From Fidelibacterota bacterium (GTDB lineage Bacteria; Fidelibacterota; Marinisomatia; Marinisomatales; UBA1611): DNA of 15,287 bases. Position numbers and translations under genes: made by a program. Below are positions 1-8,041 of the stretch, piece after piece (the stretch's first letter is position 1; each line of letters starts with the position of its first letter). The notes below the pieces were generated by a model, which did not search any database, was not told the origin of the DNA, and was given only the letters and a program-made list of their open reading frames with translations. Where the stretch lies: contig DTUG01000081.1 in the NCBI GenBank assembly GCA_012964275.1, positions 1-15,287 on the forward strand, written 5' to 3'.

Positions 1-2
1 AT

Positions 3-1922
3 AAGTTCTTTTTCAGCTCTAACAAATTCAGGGATTTTCGTGAAGCGAAGAGTGTTGATTTCCCAACGATTGAAATTGGTGAAGATGGTGTAACATACAC
101 AACAGTAGGGCATGAGCCATTCTCGATCCATAATATCTTGGATCAGGATGTTTTACAAATCACGAATAATACCAGTTACTTTATGGGCAACCATACCATT
201 ACAGGTGGATTTACATACGAGCGATTCAAGTTTTTTAACTCTTTCAATATTTTCCGCCATGGTGTGTTCTTCTTAGATGCTTCATGGGCACAATTCTTAG
301 GTGGAACTACATTTGGTTCCTTAGATGCATTTCTTGCGGCCACTTCACCGGATAGTGCCACTCAATCAGATTTTGCTGGAATGGTTGGGTCTGGGCCCTA
401 TAAAGGTGAATTAATTGACGTAGGTCAATTATCCTTTTATGGACAGGATGAAATATCTGTGAATGAAAAGTTAAAAGTAACAGCAGGTCTTCGTGTAGAT
501 ATTCCGCAGTATTTTACCGAGGCTGTTGCCAATCCATTTTCAACAGATTCACTAAGTCTTTTAGATGAGAATGATCAAGCAGAAACGGTTGACCAGGCGA
601 AACTCCCGGATCCTACACCATTGTATTCACCACGCCTTGGATTCAACTATGATGTTGCTGGTGATCGTTCATTTCAGATCCGTGGCGGATTGGGTGTATT
701 TACTGGACGCCTGCCATTTGTCTGGATCGGCAATGTGATCTCTAATCCAGGTAATAACCCCAATATACCCGGGGATGGCAGTAATGCAGATCATGAAACG
801 GACAGTGGAGAAGGGCGACATGTTGATGGTACATCTGTACTCCAACAGTCTTTTGACTTAAATGCCATGGTTAATGATTTCAAATGGCCGCAGGTCATGA
901 CAACCAATCTTGCAGTTGATAAATCATTACCAGGCGATATGTTGGCGACAGTTGAACTGGTTTACAGTAAAGATATGAATGCTATTTATATGCGGAACGC
1001 GGACTTGGTCACTCCTGTCCGGAATCTTGCTGATGGTCGTCCTTATTTTGGTGGAGTAGGTGCCAACGAATTGAATTCCTTCTATCCTGGATCTGGTGAA
1101 GGTGTATACGTCATAGACAATGTGAATGAAGGATCCAACATGACCTTTACCGTACAGCTAAGGAAACGTTTTGGATTTGGCCTGAACACGAGCCTTGCCT
1201 ACACCTATTTGGATGCAAAAAACAATCTGCAGTCTACTGAGATAGCCAGTGTCCTATTCCAAAGCCAGCCTGTTCAGGGCGACCCAAATAATCCAAACTT
1301 GAGTTATGCCCAGTTCGGGATGAAACAACGCATCATTGCCAGTGCAACCTATACCCATAATTGGAGTGAAACAATGTCAACTAATCTTGGATTATTTTTT
1401 GAAATGGGTGAAGGTAACCAATATGTTTATTCTGGTGGAAACCGTTACTCATTTACTTATGCTGGTGACGTGAATGGTGATGGATATGCTAATGATTTGA
1501 TCTACATTCCAAACGATGTGAGTGAAATAAATCTTACAAATGCTTCAGATTGGGGCGCGCTTGATGCATTTATTGAACAAGATAAATACTTAAGCCAACA
1601 TCGAGGTGAAATTGCAGAACGAAATGGTTTGTTGAACGATTGGTTCACGAATTTAGATCTTCGTTTACTGCAGAACGTTGGTGTTGCAGGCCAAAAGTTT
1701 CAAGTATCTTTAGATATCTTGAATTTTGGAAACCTGATTAGTGATGGTTGGGGTGTCCGAAAGATTGCCAATTCATCAGCGCTTGTGCCATTACAACTCG
1801 ATAGTTGGAATGATGCGGGTGAACCAGTGTTTTCTTTCACAGGACCTGAATCAACCTTTACAGATGATTTGGGTGAACACTCCCGCTGGAGGATACAGCT
1901 AGGATTCAGATATCTGTTTTAA
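3..1922 (+). CDS. TonB-dependent outer-membrane receptor, Oar-like, 5'-truncated
   Basis: This is the C-terminal ~639 residues of a large outer-membrane beta-barrel receptor. The frame is open from base 3 to the TAA at 1920-1922 with no start context, so the signal peptide, regulatory domain and plug lie outside the window; the TTG at 138 is internal. Visible barrel features include an 'EPFS.HN.L' stretch followed by 'NNTSYFMGNHTITGG', the strand-like 'KLKVTAGLRVDIPQYF', 'GDRSFQIRGGLGVFTGR' and 'DVNGDGYANDLIYIPND'. The protein ends in alternating aromatic/hydrophobic residues (RWRIQLGFRYLF) with a terminal Phe, the usual outer-membrane barrel signature. These motifs resemble the Oar / carboxypeptidase-regulatory-like receptors of Bacteroidota and relatives. 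Such proteins import or bind large substrates with TonB energy; the substrate cannot be told from this part. It converges on the fadN-like gene across a hairpin terminator. Confidence 0.88.
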   Translation, partial: KFFFSSNKFRDFREAKSVDFPTIEIGEDGVTYTTVGHEPFSIHNILDQDVLQITNNTSYFMGNHTITGGFTYERFKFFNSFNIFRHGVFFLDASWAQFLGGTTFGSLDAFLAATSPDSATQSDFAGMVGSGPYKGELIDVGQLSFYGQDEISVNEKLKVTAGLRVDIPQYFTEAVANPFSTDSLSLLDENDQAETVDQAKLPDPTPLYSPRLGFNYDVAGDRSFQIRGGLGVFTGRLPFVWIGNVISNPGNNPNIPGDGSNADHETDSGEGRHVDGTSVLQQSFDLNAMVNDFKWPQVMTTNLAVDKSLPGDMLATVELVYSKDMNAIYMRNADLVTPVRNLADGRPYFGGVGANELNSFYPGSGEGVYVIDNVNEGSNMTFTVQLRKRFGFGLNTSLAYTYLDAKNNLQSTEIASVLFQSQPVQGDPNNPNLSYAQFGMKQRIIASATYTHNWSETMSTNLGLFFEMGEGNQYVYSGGNRYSFTYAGDVNGDGYANDLIYIPNDVSEINLTNASDWGALDAFIEQDKYLSQHRGEIAERNGLLNDWFTNLDLRLLQNVGVAGQKFQVSLDILNFGNLISDGWGVRKIANSSALVPLQLDSWNDAGEPVFSFTGPESTFTDDLGEHSRWRIQLGFRYLF

Positions 1923-1960
1923 CCTACAAGGGCTTTAGAATCCTTATAGTTTTATAGACT

Positions 1961-1990
1961 AAAAAGCCCTGGATTTCTCCAGGGCTTTTT
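1961..1990. terminator. Bidirectional rho-independent terminator
   Basis: A perfect 13-bp stem, AAAAAGCCCTGGA (1961-1973) paired with its complement at 1978-1990, encloses a TTTC loop. The A-tract on one arm and T-tract on the other give a U-run in either direction. It lies between two convergent genes, 38 nt after the receptor stop and 25 nt from the fadN-like stop, so it probably ends both transcripts. Confidence 0.92.
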
Positions 1991-2015
1991 TCTAGTAAAA
2001 TATAGGACTAAGATA

Positions 2016-4364
2016 TCAGTTCCGCAAAGGTTTGCCTTTTTTAAGCATGTAACTGATCCGATCTTGGGTCAGTTTTTCACCGCATAGGGATATAAAAGCT
2101 TCCCGTTCGATATCCAGCAAATATTGTTCATCAACGCTCTTAGTTAGGCCTCCTCTATCACCGCCAGTTAAAATGAAGGCAATATTTTCTCCAATTTTCA
2201 TGTCATGATCTGAGATCTTTCCCTGTGTCTTGAATCCTTTTAAAGCGATCTTCAGAGCCGTACGCCCGCCAATACCGGGTAGTTTCAGGTCGTCACGGTA
2301 TATTGGGGGCTGGTAATCTTCAGCCAGTTCAATAGCTTTATTTTTAGCGATCTGCAGTTGAAAATTGCGATTCAAAACTATGGTGTCATCCTGTTTAAGG
2401 TATCCAAGGCTTTTGGCATGGTCAGCACTCGTGGCAACTTTGGCAAAACCAATCGTCTCAAATGCTTTCTGAATCTTTTGAAATGCTCCCATACGTCCAA
2501 CTTTTTCATCGTCAAAGGCATTCAGGATCATCCGTAAGTGCCCTCCCCCGCCTGGAATTAAACCCACACCTACTTCCACCAATCCCATATAGGTTTCTGC
2601 GGCAGCAACACGATGAGTTGCCGGCTGAACAATTTCTACTCCGCCACCAAGAGTCAACTGAAAAGGAGCGGTTATGATAGGTCCAGTGCTGAAACGTATT
2701 CTCTGGGCTGTGTCCTGCAATGATTTTACAGCAAATTCCAATGCTTCCCATTGCTCGTATTGACTGAGCTCTAGTAACATATTCAAATTGGCTCCAGCAC
2801 AGAAGTTCTGTCCCTGGTGCCCCAGTACCATGGCTTTATAATCACCGCTATCGATCAAATCCAATGCGTAATTGATCATTTCAATGTAGGAACCATCAAT
2901 TGGATTTAATGTTGGCTGGAGAATTGAGTGAAATTCAACATTCAATACACCATCGCCTATGTCGTTGACGCTGGCACTAAGATCGCGCTTCAGCGTATTT
3001 CCGGCTGATTTATGAATGGCGAGATTTAACACATTGGGATGCTGTTTCATCACAATGGGTCGTTTATCGATGGGATTCCAATAAGTACGTTTTCCATTTT
3101 CGGTTGTATAAAATGTTTCTCGTCCCCCATCAAGCATTTCGGTTACCCAAGCGGGGACATTTTTGCCCTCTGATTTCATTCGGTCTACGGACTTTCGGAC
3201 GCCAATTGCATCCCACCCTTCGAAGGGTCCCATTTCCCATGCGAATCCCCATTTCATTGCATTGTCTATGTTGACAATATCATCGGAGATCTCTGGGATT
3301 CGGTTAGCACTGTAGGTTAATGTTTTGGCTGTTACTTCCCAGAAATATTTGGATCCATTATCATCACCGTAAACAAGGGCCTTGAGCTTGTTTACGAGTT
3401 TTTGGTGGTCCTTGGCGATACGGAAACAGTCAAAACGGACTTTTCCTTGGGGGCTGTATTCACCGGTTTTGAAATCCACGGATTCAATGGACCGGTCTTT
3501 ATTCTTTCGATAGAAACCAGCTCCTGTTTTTTGCCCTAACCGTCCGGACTCGATCAATGTTTCCAGGATTTTCGGGATCTGGAAAATGTCCCGCTCTTCA
3601 TCACCTTCGGTTAGGTTGTATGTGGTCAGAGCAACTTGTTTCAAGGTATCCAAGCCCACCACATCTGCGGTTCGGAAAGTGGCACTTTTCGGCCGTCCGG
3701 AAATGGTTCCGGTGAGTTTATCCACCTCCTCCACAGTGAGTCCCTGTTCAATGGCTAGGTTCACCGTTACCATGAGCCCGTATACACCGATCCGGTTGCC
3801 GATAAAATTGGGTGTATCCTTGGCATGAACGATTCCTTTTCCTAACACCGATTCCCCAAACTCTATCATGGTAGCATAGGTTTCATCGGATGTATGTTCA
3901 CCCCGAACCAGTTCCAAAAGTTGCATATACCTTGGCGGATTGAAAAAATGGGTAATCATGAACCGTTTCTTTACATTGTCCGGAAAATTTGCTGTGAGTT
4001 GGGTAAGGGGAATTCCGGATGTGTTAGACGTGAGAATGGCTGAATCCTTCAAATGGGGAAGCAGTTTTTGATATACTGATTCCTTGATGTCCAGCCGTTC
4101 CGACACTGCTTCCAGAACCCAGTCAACTTCGGCGATCTTTATGATGTCTTTTTCGTATGTGCAAGGGGTAACCAGGTCAGCATTTTTTGGTTTATATAAA
4201 GGTGCCGGTTTTAAAGATGTAAGAGATTCCTTCCCCTGCTCAGACAATTCCTGATTTATATCGAAAAGGTATGATCCAATTCCGGCATTGGCGAGGTGTC
4301 CAGCCAATTGGGCGCCCATGACACCGGCACCTAATACGGCAACTTTCTCAATATTTTGTGACAT
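2016..4364 (-). CDS. fadN: 3-hydroxyacyl-CoA dehydrogenase / enoyl-CoA hydratase fusion (FadN-like)
   Basis: This bifunctional beta-oxidation enzyme should hydrate trans-2-enoyl-CoA and oxidise L-3-hydroxyacyl-CoA with NAD+. The N-terminal Rossmann domain starts at once with GAGVMG (residues 12-17). The dehydrogenase active-site region is seen as SNTSG (113-117), THFFNPP with His139, and GNRIG (189-193); the helical 3HCDH domain follows. The crotonase domain occupies the C-terminal part: oxyanion segment FCAGAN (521-526), GGGVEIV with Glu577, and LVEVGVGLIPGGGG with Glu597, matching the two catalytic glutamates of enoyl-CoA hydratase. At 782 aa with dehydrogenase first, it follows the Bacillus FadN (YusL) layout and not E. 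coli FadB, where the hydratase comes first. The start ATG is 14 nt after the hlyIII-like stop, with CGGA upstream. It is the last gene of the minus-strand run and ends with TGA just before the terminator. Confidence 0.93.
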   Translation of the reverse strand: MSQNIEKVAVLGAGVMGAQLAGHLANAGIGSYLFDINQELSEQGKESLTSLKPAPLYKPKNADLVTPCTYEKDIIKIAEVDWVLEAVSERLDIKESVYQKLLPHLKDSAILTSNTSGIPLTQLTANFPDNVKKRFMITHFFNPPRYMQLLELVRGEHTSDETYATMIEFGESVLGKGIVHAKDTPNFIGNRIGVYGLMVTVNLAIEQGLTVEEVDKLTGTISGRPKSATFRTADVVGLDTLKQVALTTYNLTEGDEERDIFQIPKILETLIESGRLGQKTGAGFYRKNKDRSIESVDFKTGEYSPQGKVRFDCFRIAKDHQKLVNKLKALVYGDDNGSKYFWEVTAKTLTYSANRIPEISDDIVNIDNAMKWGFAWEMGPFEGWDAIGVRKSVDRMKSEGKNVPAWVTEMLDGGRETFYTTENGKRTYWNPIDKRPIVMKQHPNVLNLAIHKSAGNTLKRDLSASVNDIGDGVLNVEFHSILQPTLNPIDGSYIEMINYALDLIDSGDYKAMVLGHQGQNFCAGANLNMLLELSQYEQWEALEFAVKSLQDTAQRIRFSTGPIITAPFQLTLGGGVEIVQPATHRVAAAETYMGLVEVGVGLIPGGGGHLRMILNAFDDEKVGRMGAFQKIQKAFETIGFAKVATSADHAKSLGYLKQDDTIVLNRNFQLQIAKNKAIELAEDYQPPIYRDDLKLPGIGGRTALKIALKGFKTQGKISDHDMKIGENIAFILTGGDRGGLTKSVDEQYLLDIEREAFISLCGEKLTQDRISYMLKKGKPLRN

Positions 4365-4378
4365 TAATTATCCGTGAC

Positions 4379-5029
4379 TTAATTAAACTGAGTGATATAG
4401 TTGTACATGACCCAAAAATGGGCACCACTCCCCATCAAGACGAATACATGAAAAAGTTCATGGGCTCCAAAATGCTTTGGAATCAGGTTAGGCTTATCCA
4501 ACTTATAAATGATCGCTCCGAGTGTATAATATAATCCGCCAATGATAATCCAGACCAAGGCGCCCACTTGGAGGGTCTGAATCATGGGCAAAATGGCGAT
4601 AACAACCAGCCATCCCATGAATAGATAATAGGTAGTAGAGAACCATTTGGGCAGATTGAACTGGAAGATCTTGAATAAAATTCCAAAGGCTGTTAATCCC
4701 CAGATGATTCCAACCAAACTCCAACCCCAGACACCCCGAAGCGGGATTAGGCACACCGGTGTATAAGTCGAGGCGATAAGAACGTAAATCATCATATGGT
4801 CCAGCTTTTGAAGAATACGTTCCGTTTTGGGGGAAACCGGTAGCCAATGGTAGAGGGTACTGGTAGTATAGAGGAGAAACATGCCGGTACAGAATATGGA
4901 AAATGTGACCACATGCCATGGTTTGAAGGGATCCAAAGAATCCTGGATCAGGAGAAATAATGCCACCACCGCGAAAACGGCTCCGATGCAATGGGTTAGT
5001 CCGCCGATGGGATCTTTCAGTTTGGGCAT
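4379..5029 (-). CDS. Hemolysin III / PAQR family integral membrane protein
   Basis: A 216-aa protein with about seven hydrophobic helices (roughly residues 11-30, 38-57, 77-95, 101-121, 131-150, 155-175 and 192-212). The family's conserved polar residues are present: STLYH with His61, LDHMM with Asp77-His78, and HELFHVFVLMGSGAHF (190-205) with His190, His194 and His204. In PAQR proteins the equivalent Ser/Asp/His set forms a metal-dependent hydrolase-like site inside the bundle. Bacterial members (TrhA/YqfA/HlyIII) have been linked to membrane fluidity and lipid homeostasis, and the 'hemolysin' label rests on old heterologous data. Its ATG is 3 nt after the thiolase stop and 14 nt before fadN, so it is surely co-translated with beta-oxidation genes. 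That suggests a lipid-linked role; the biochemical activity is unknown. Confidence 0.9.
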   Translation of the reverse strand: MPKLKDPIGGLTHCIGAVFAVVALFLLIQDSLDPFKPWHVVTFSIFCTGMFLLYTTSTLYHWLPVSPKTERILQKLDHMMIYVLIASTYTPVCLIPLRGVWGWSLVGIIWGLTAFGILFKIFQFNLPKWFSTTYYLFMGWLVVIAILPMIQTLQVGALVWIIIGGLYYTLGAIIYKLDKPNLIPKHFGAHELFHVFVLMGSGAHFWVMYNYITQFN

Positions 5030-5032
5030 GGC

Positions 5033-6163
5033 CTAATTTCGCTCAAGGATAGTTGCTATTCCTTGGCCGGTCCCTATGCACATGGTAGCCAACCCTGTAT
5101 TGGCGTCTTGTTGTTCCATCACATTGATCAACGTGGTCAGGATCCTGGCGCCGGAACATCCCAGCGGATGGCCCAGGGCGATGGCGCCGCCATTTTTATT
5201 CACTTTTGATGGATCCCAGCCGCCGTTCCGGATCACATACAATGATTGGGCAGCGAAAGCCTCATTGAGTTCGATCACATCCACGTTATCCATGGACAGG
5301 TTGCCTTTATTTAGAGCTTTTTCCGTAGCGGGAAGCGGACCAATGCCCATTTTTCGCCAATCCACTCCTGCAATGCCGCGGCTTCTGATGGTAGCCCGTG
5401 CGGTCAAATTCTTAGACTCCGCGAAGTTCCGGCTGGTGATGAGAATAGCTGCCGCACCGATAGAAATGGGACTGGATGTAGCCGGGGTGATGGTGCCATT
5501 TTCCAAAAATGCCGGATTCAAACTTTTTATTTTTTCCAAGTCTGGTTCGCGGGGGCCTTCATCTTTTTTAACCATTGCTTCACCGTAAACGTCTATGGGA
5601 ACGACTTCATTGTTAAAACGCCCACTTGCCCAGGCATCCAGCGCTTTTTGGTGGGATTCAACTGAAAACTGTTCCTGGTCATCACGGGATATCTGGCCTT
5701 CCTTCGCCAGGATCTCGGCGGTCTCACCCATGCCAATATAGTATTCCTGTTCTGCCAGCTCCGGATGGAAATCGGGGTTGAATCCGCCCATAGGTATGCT
5801 GAACATGTCCTCCACGCCAGCCGCGATTCCTACATCGAAGTCGCCTGATTCAATTTTGGCACTGATCTGGTGCACTGAATCCATGGAGGATCCGCAAAAT
5901 CGGTTGACCACCGATCCACCGGCTGATTCCGGAATCCCGGCCAGTATAGAAACACCCTTGGCCATGAGCATTCCCTGAGGCCCCTCCGGAAAGGCACAGC
6001 CCAAGCTCACATCTTCAATATCGTCCGGAGCAAGGCCAGGGTTTCTTTTCAGTAGTGCTTGGAAGACTTGAGCAGTCAGGTCATCTGGGCGAATGCCCAC
6101 CAGTTGTCCGTTTTTCACTCCGATAGGGGAACGGAGAGCATCGATGATCACGGCTTCATTCAT
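5033..6163 (-). CDS. fadA: Acetyl-CoA C-acyltransferase (3-ketoacyl-CoA thiolase, FadA-like)
   Basis: This thiolase would carry out the last step of beta-oxidation, CoA-dependent cleavage of 3-ketoacyl-CoA to acetyl-CoA and a shortened acyl-CoA. All family landmarks are present: nucleophile Cys90 in VVNRFCGSSMDSVH, NEAF (300-303), the GGAIALGHPLGCSGAR block with His332, and the C-terminal TMCIGTGQGIA with the acid/base Cys362. At 376 aa it is close to the usual ~390. The ATG at 6163 has a good Shine-Dalgarno, AAGGA, 6 nt upstream. It follows the FadE-like gene by 54 nt, the largest gap in the run, and that gap contains a possible internal promoter. Hand counts of three 60-base samples give 29-35 G+C, clearly above the neighbouring fadE-like gene (15-22), so the base composition shifts at this junction. 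Confidence 0.94.
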   Translation of the reverse strand: MNEAVIIDALRSPIGVKNGQLVGIRPDDLTAQVFQALLKRNPGLAPDDIEDVSLGCAFPEGPQGMLMAKGVSILAGIPESAGGSVVNRFCGSSMDSVHQISAKIESGDFDVGIAAGVEDMFSIPMGGFNPDFHPELAEQEYYIGMGETAEILAKEGQISRDDQEQFSVESHQKALDAWASGRFNNEVVPIDVYGEAMVKKDEGPREPDLEKIKSLNPAFLENGTITPATSSPISIGAAAILITSRNFAESKNLTARATIRSRGIAGVDWRKMGIGPLPATEKALNKGNLSMDNVDVIELNEAFAAQSLYVIRNGGWDPSKVNKNGGAIALGHPLGCSGARILTTLINVMEQQDANTGLATMCIGTGQGIATILERN

Positions 6164-6188
6164 GGGAAATCCTTATGATTTTTGTTTT

Positions 6189-6216
6189 TTTATATCTCTC
6201 ATTAGAATCTACCCAA
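6189..6216 (-). promoter_or_regulatory. Candidate internal promoter before the thiolase gene
   Basis: Read on the minus strand, TTGGGT (6211-6216) and TATAAA (6189-6194) are separated by 16 nt in an AT-rich gap. The -10 matches five of six sigma-70 consensus bases and the -35 three of six. The predicted start would leave a short leader with the AAGGA ribosome site before ATG 6163. It could give fadA-hlyIII-fadN a second promoter. The evidence is sequence resemblance only, and AT-rich gaps yield such matches by chance. Confidence 0.25.
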
Positions 6217-6217
6217 A

Positions 6218-8005
6218 TTAGAATGGATATGATTTTTGAGTATACATGTATTCCGCCAATTCCTGTTTCAGAGATATGATATCGGTATTTAAGGTTATAT
6301 GCTCTTCCAGTTGTTTTACAGGAACGGAGATTCTATCTGGTATAGACTCACTGAAAGTTCTGTTTAAACAGCGATTCACAAGCAATTTTATTTTTAGTAA
6401 AACATCAGCACAGAAGATACGGGCAATAATAATCGGCATATCAGAATGCCCATTTTTTTGTACTGCAATTTTTGATCTGCCAGTGACAGACCCGGCTGTG
6501 TAGATATAGGTAAATATATCTGCTAAAGATTCGCCTAACTGTTGCTCATGTTTAAGGTCCTGGCCAAATTCGCAAAGCGCTTCCTGAAATAACAAAGCTG
6601 CTAAACGCTTGGCTGATTCAAGGGCTTTGATTTCCCTGCCAAGAAGTTCCGTTATATCATTGGATGAGTATGTTTTAATATATTCATCCAAATCTTTCAA
6701 AAAGTCTCTAAGAGAAATTTCTTCCATTAAGACCTTTTTCATCATATATCCGGAAATAATAGTTCTGTTTATCTCGTTGGTTCCTTCCCAAATTCTGTTA
6801 ATTCGATCGTCCCTGTAGGCACGGGCAATTGGATATTCTTCAATAAAACCATAACCACCAAATATCTGTAGACACTGATCCACAAAAAAGTCTGATGTTT
6901 CGCTCCCATATACTTTTGCCATGGATGCTTCCACAGCAAACCGTTCCATGGCTTTTCCCATTTGCTTATAGAAATCTGGGTCGGTTTCATCGAGATCATC
7001 AATAGCATCTTGGATCATGCCAACAATTCGATAAAGCATGCTGTCGCTGGCATAAACCCTTACTGTCATATCTGATATCTTTGATTTTATAGAGTCGAAA
7101 TAAGCAATAGCCTGGCCAAACTGCTTACGTTCTAATGCATATTTAATCACTAATTCCATACCCAATTTGCAGCCGCCTATTGTGGAAGCAGCCAGTTTGT
7201 AGCGGCCTATATTTAATGCGTTGAAGGCAATAGTAGCACCTTTACCGGGTTCATAGAGCAGGTTTTCAACCGGCACTTTTGCATTGGTAAATTTCGCAGA
7301 CGTGGTAGATGAACCTTTCATCCCCATCTTTTTTTCTTCCTTGCCAATTTCAAATCCTTCTGTCCCTCTTTCAACAATAAATGCAGAAAATTTGTTTCCG
7401 TCAATTTGAGCCAGAACGGTAAATACGGTTGCCCAGCTGCCATTACTGATGAATTGTTTTTCTCCATTAAGAATGTAGTATTTGCCATCTTCAGATAGAA
7501 CTGCATTGGTTTTTGCACTTAATGCGTCAGAGCCGGATGTGGGTTCTGTTAATGCATAGGCCGCAATCCATTCGCCACTTGTAAGTTTGGGTAAATATTT
7601 TTCTTTTTGGTGTGGTGTGCCAAAAAATACAATGCCTAAACTTCCAATCCCTGTTTGTACGCCGAAGGTGCATGCAAATGAAGGTGAGCCGCCTGTAGAT
7701 ACCCCTTCTGTGACAATAGTGGACGAAATTTTATCAAGGTCAGTGCCACCATAATTTTCTGGCACATCCATACCGAGGAGGCCTAGATCTCCCATTTGTT
7801 TTATAATTGCAAGGCTGAGATCTTTGTCTAACTTGTCTATTTTATCTATGTTGGGCAGTATTTGGTTACGGGCAAATTCCCTGATCATTTCATCTATTTG
7901 CCGCTGTTCCTGTGTAAATGTCTCGCGACAGAAGATGGGCTGTGAGCCAACTTTTGAAACGAGCCACTGTCCGCCGGTTTTTATGGATAAGGTTGGATGG
8001 TTCAT
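6218..8005 (-). CDS. fadE: Acyl-CoA dehydrogenase (FadE-like, extended form)
   Basis: This FAD enzyme would introduce the trans-2 double bond into acyl-CoA, passing electrons to electron-transfer flavoprotein or a similar acceptor; no ETF genes are in the window. The standard fold is clear: N-terminal helical part, FAD/substrate motif ALTEPTSGSD (151-160), middle beta domain to about residue 250, then ALERKQFGQAI (290-300), FGGYGFIEEYP (382-391) and AYRDDRINRIWEGTNEI. Glu407 in WEGTNEI is at the catalytic-base position used by MCAD/VLCAD-type enzymes. At 595 aa it carries about 180 residues beyond the ~380-aa core, as in Bacillus FadE (YusJ) and the VLCAD/ACAD9 group, which suggests medium or long chains. 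It starts 36 nt after the 439-aa amidohydrolase-like gene with only a weak purine-rich site (GAAAAAGAA). Base composition is AT-rich compared with the thiolase gene. Confidence 0.93.
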   Translation of the reverse strand: MNHPTLSIKTGGQWLVSKVGSQPIFCRETFTQEQRQIDEMIREFARNQILPNIDKIDKLDKDLSLAIIKQMGDLGLLGMDVPENYGGTDLDKISSTIVTEGVSTGGSPSFACTFGVQTGIGSLGIVFFGTPHQKEKYLPKLTSGEWIAAYALTEPTSGSDALSAKTNAVLSEDGKYYILNGEKQFISNGSWATVFTVLAQIDGNKFSAFIVERGTEGFEIGKEEKKMGMKGSSTTSAKFTNAKVPVENLLYEPGKGATIAFNALNIGRYKLAASTIGGCKLGMELVIKYALERKQFGQAIAYFDSIKSKISDMTVRVYASDSMLYRIVGMIQDAIDDLDETDPDFYKQMGKAMERFAVEASMAKVYGSETSDFFVDQCLQIFGGYGFIEEYPIARAYRDDRINRIWEGTNEINRTIISGYMMKKVLMEEISLRDFLKDLDEYIKTYSSNDITELLGREIKALESAKRLAALLFQEALCEFGQDLKHEQQLGESLADIFTYIYTAGSVTGRSKIAVQKNGHSDMPIIIARIFCADVLLKIKLLVNRCLNRTFSESIPDRISVPVKQLEEHITLNTDIISLKQELAEYMYTQKSYPF

Positions 8006-8041
8006 TTCTTTTTCAACAGTGCAAAGAAAATATAATAAAAA

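Noticed and set aside
1467..1511. EF-hand or dockerin-like calcium site (DVNGDGYAND) in the receptor
   Set aside because: A single such loop is a common extracellular-loop feature of Oar-like receptors, and there is no paired repeat or cohesin context.
4503..4991. 162-codon minus-strand open frame inside the hemolysin III-like gene
   Set aside because: It is a shifted frame of a clear seven-helix protein; its composition (many Gly, His, Pro and Ser) is typical of an out-of-frame reading.
4379..5029. Secreted haemolytic toxin
   Set aside because: The protein is a polytopic PAQR membrane protein inside a metabolic run; the family name does not imply a toxin.
5076..5588. 170-codon open frame on the plus strand inside the thiolase gene
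   Set aside because: It lies wholly antisense to a thiolase with all catalytic motifs, and its translation has no recognisable domain.
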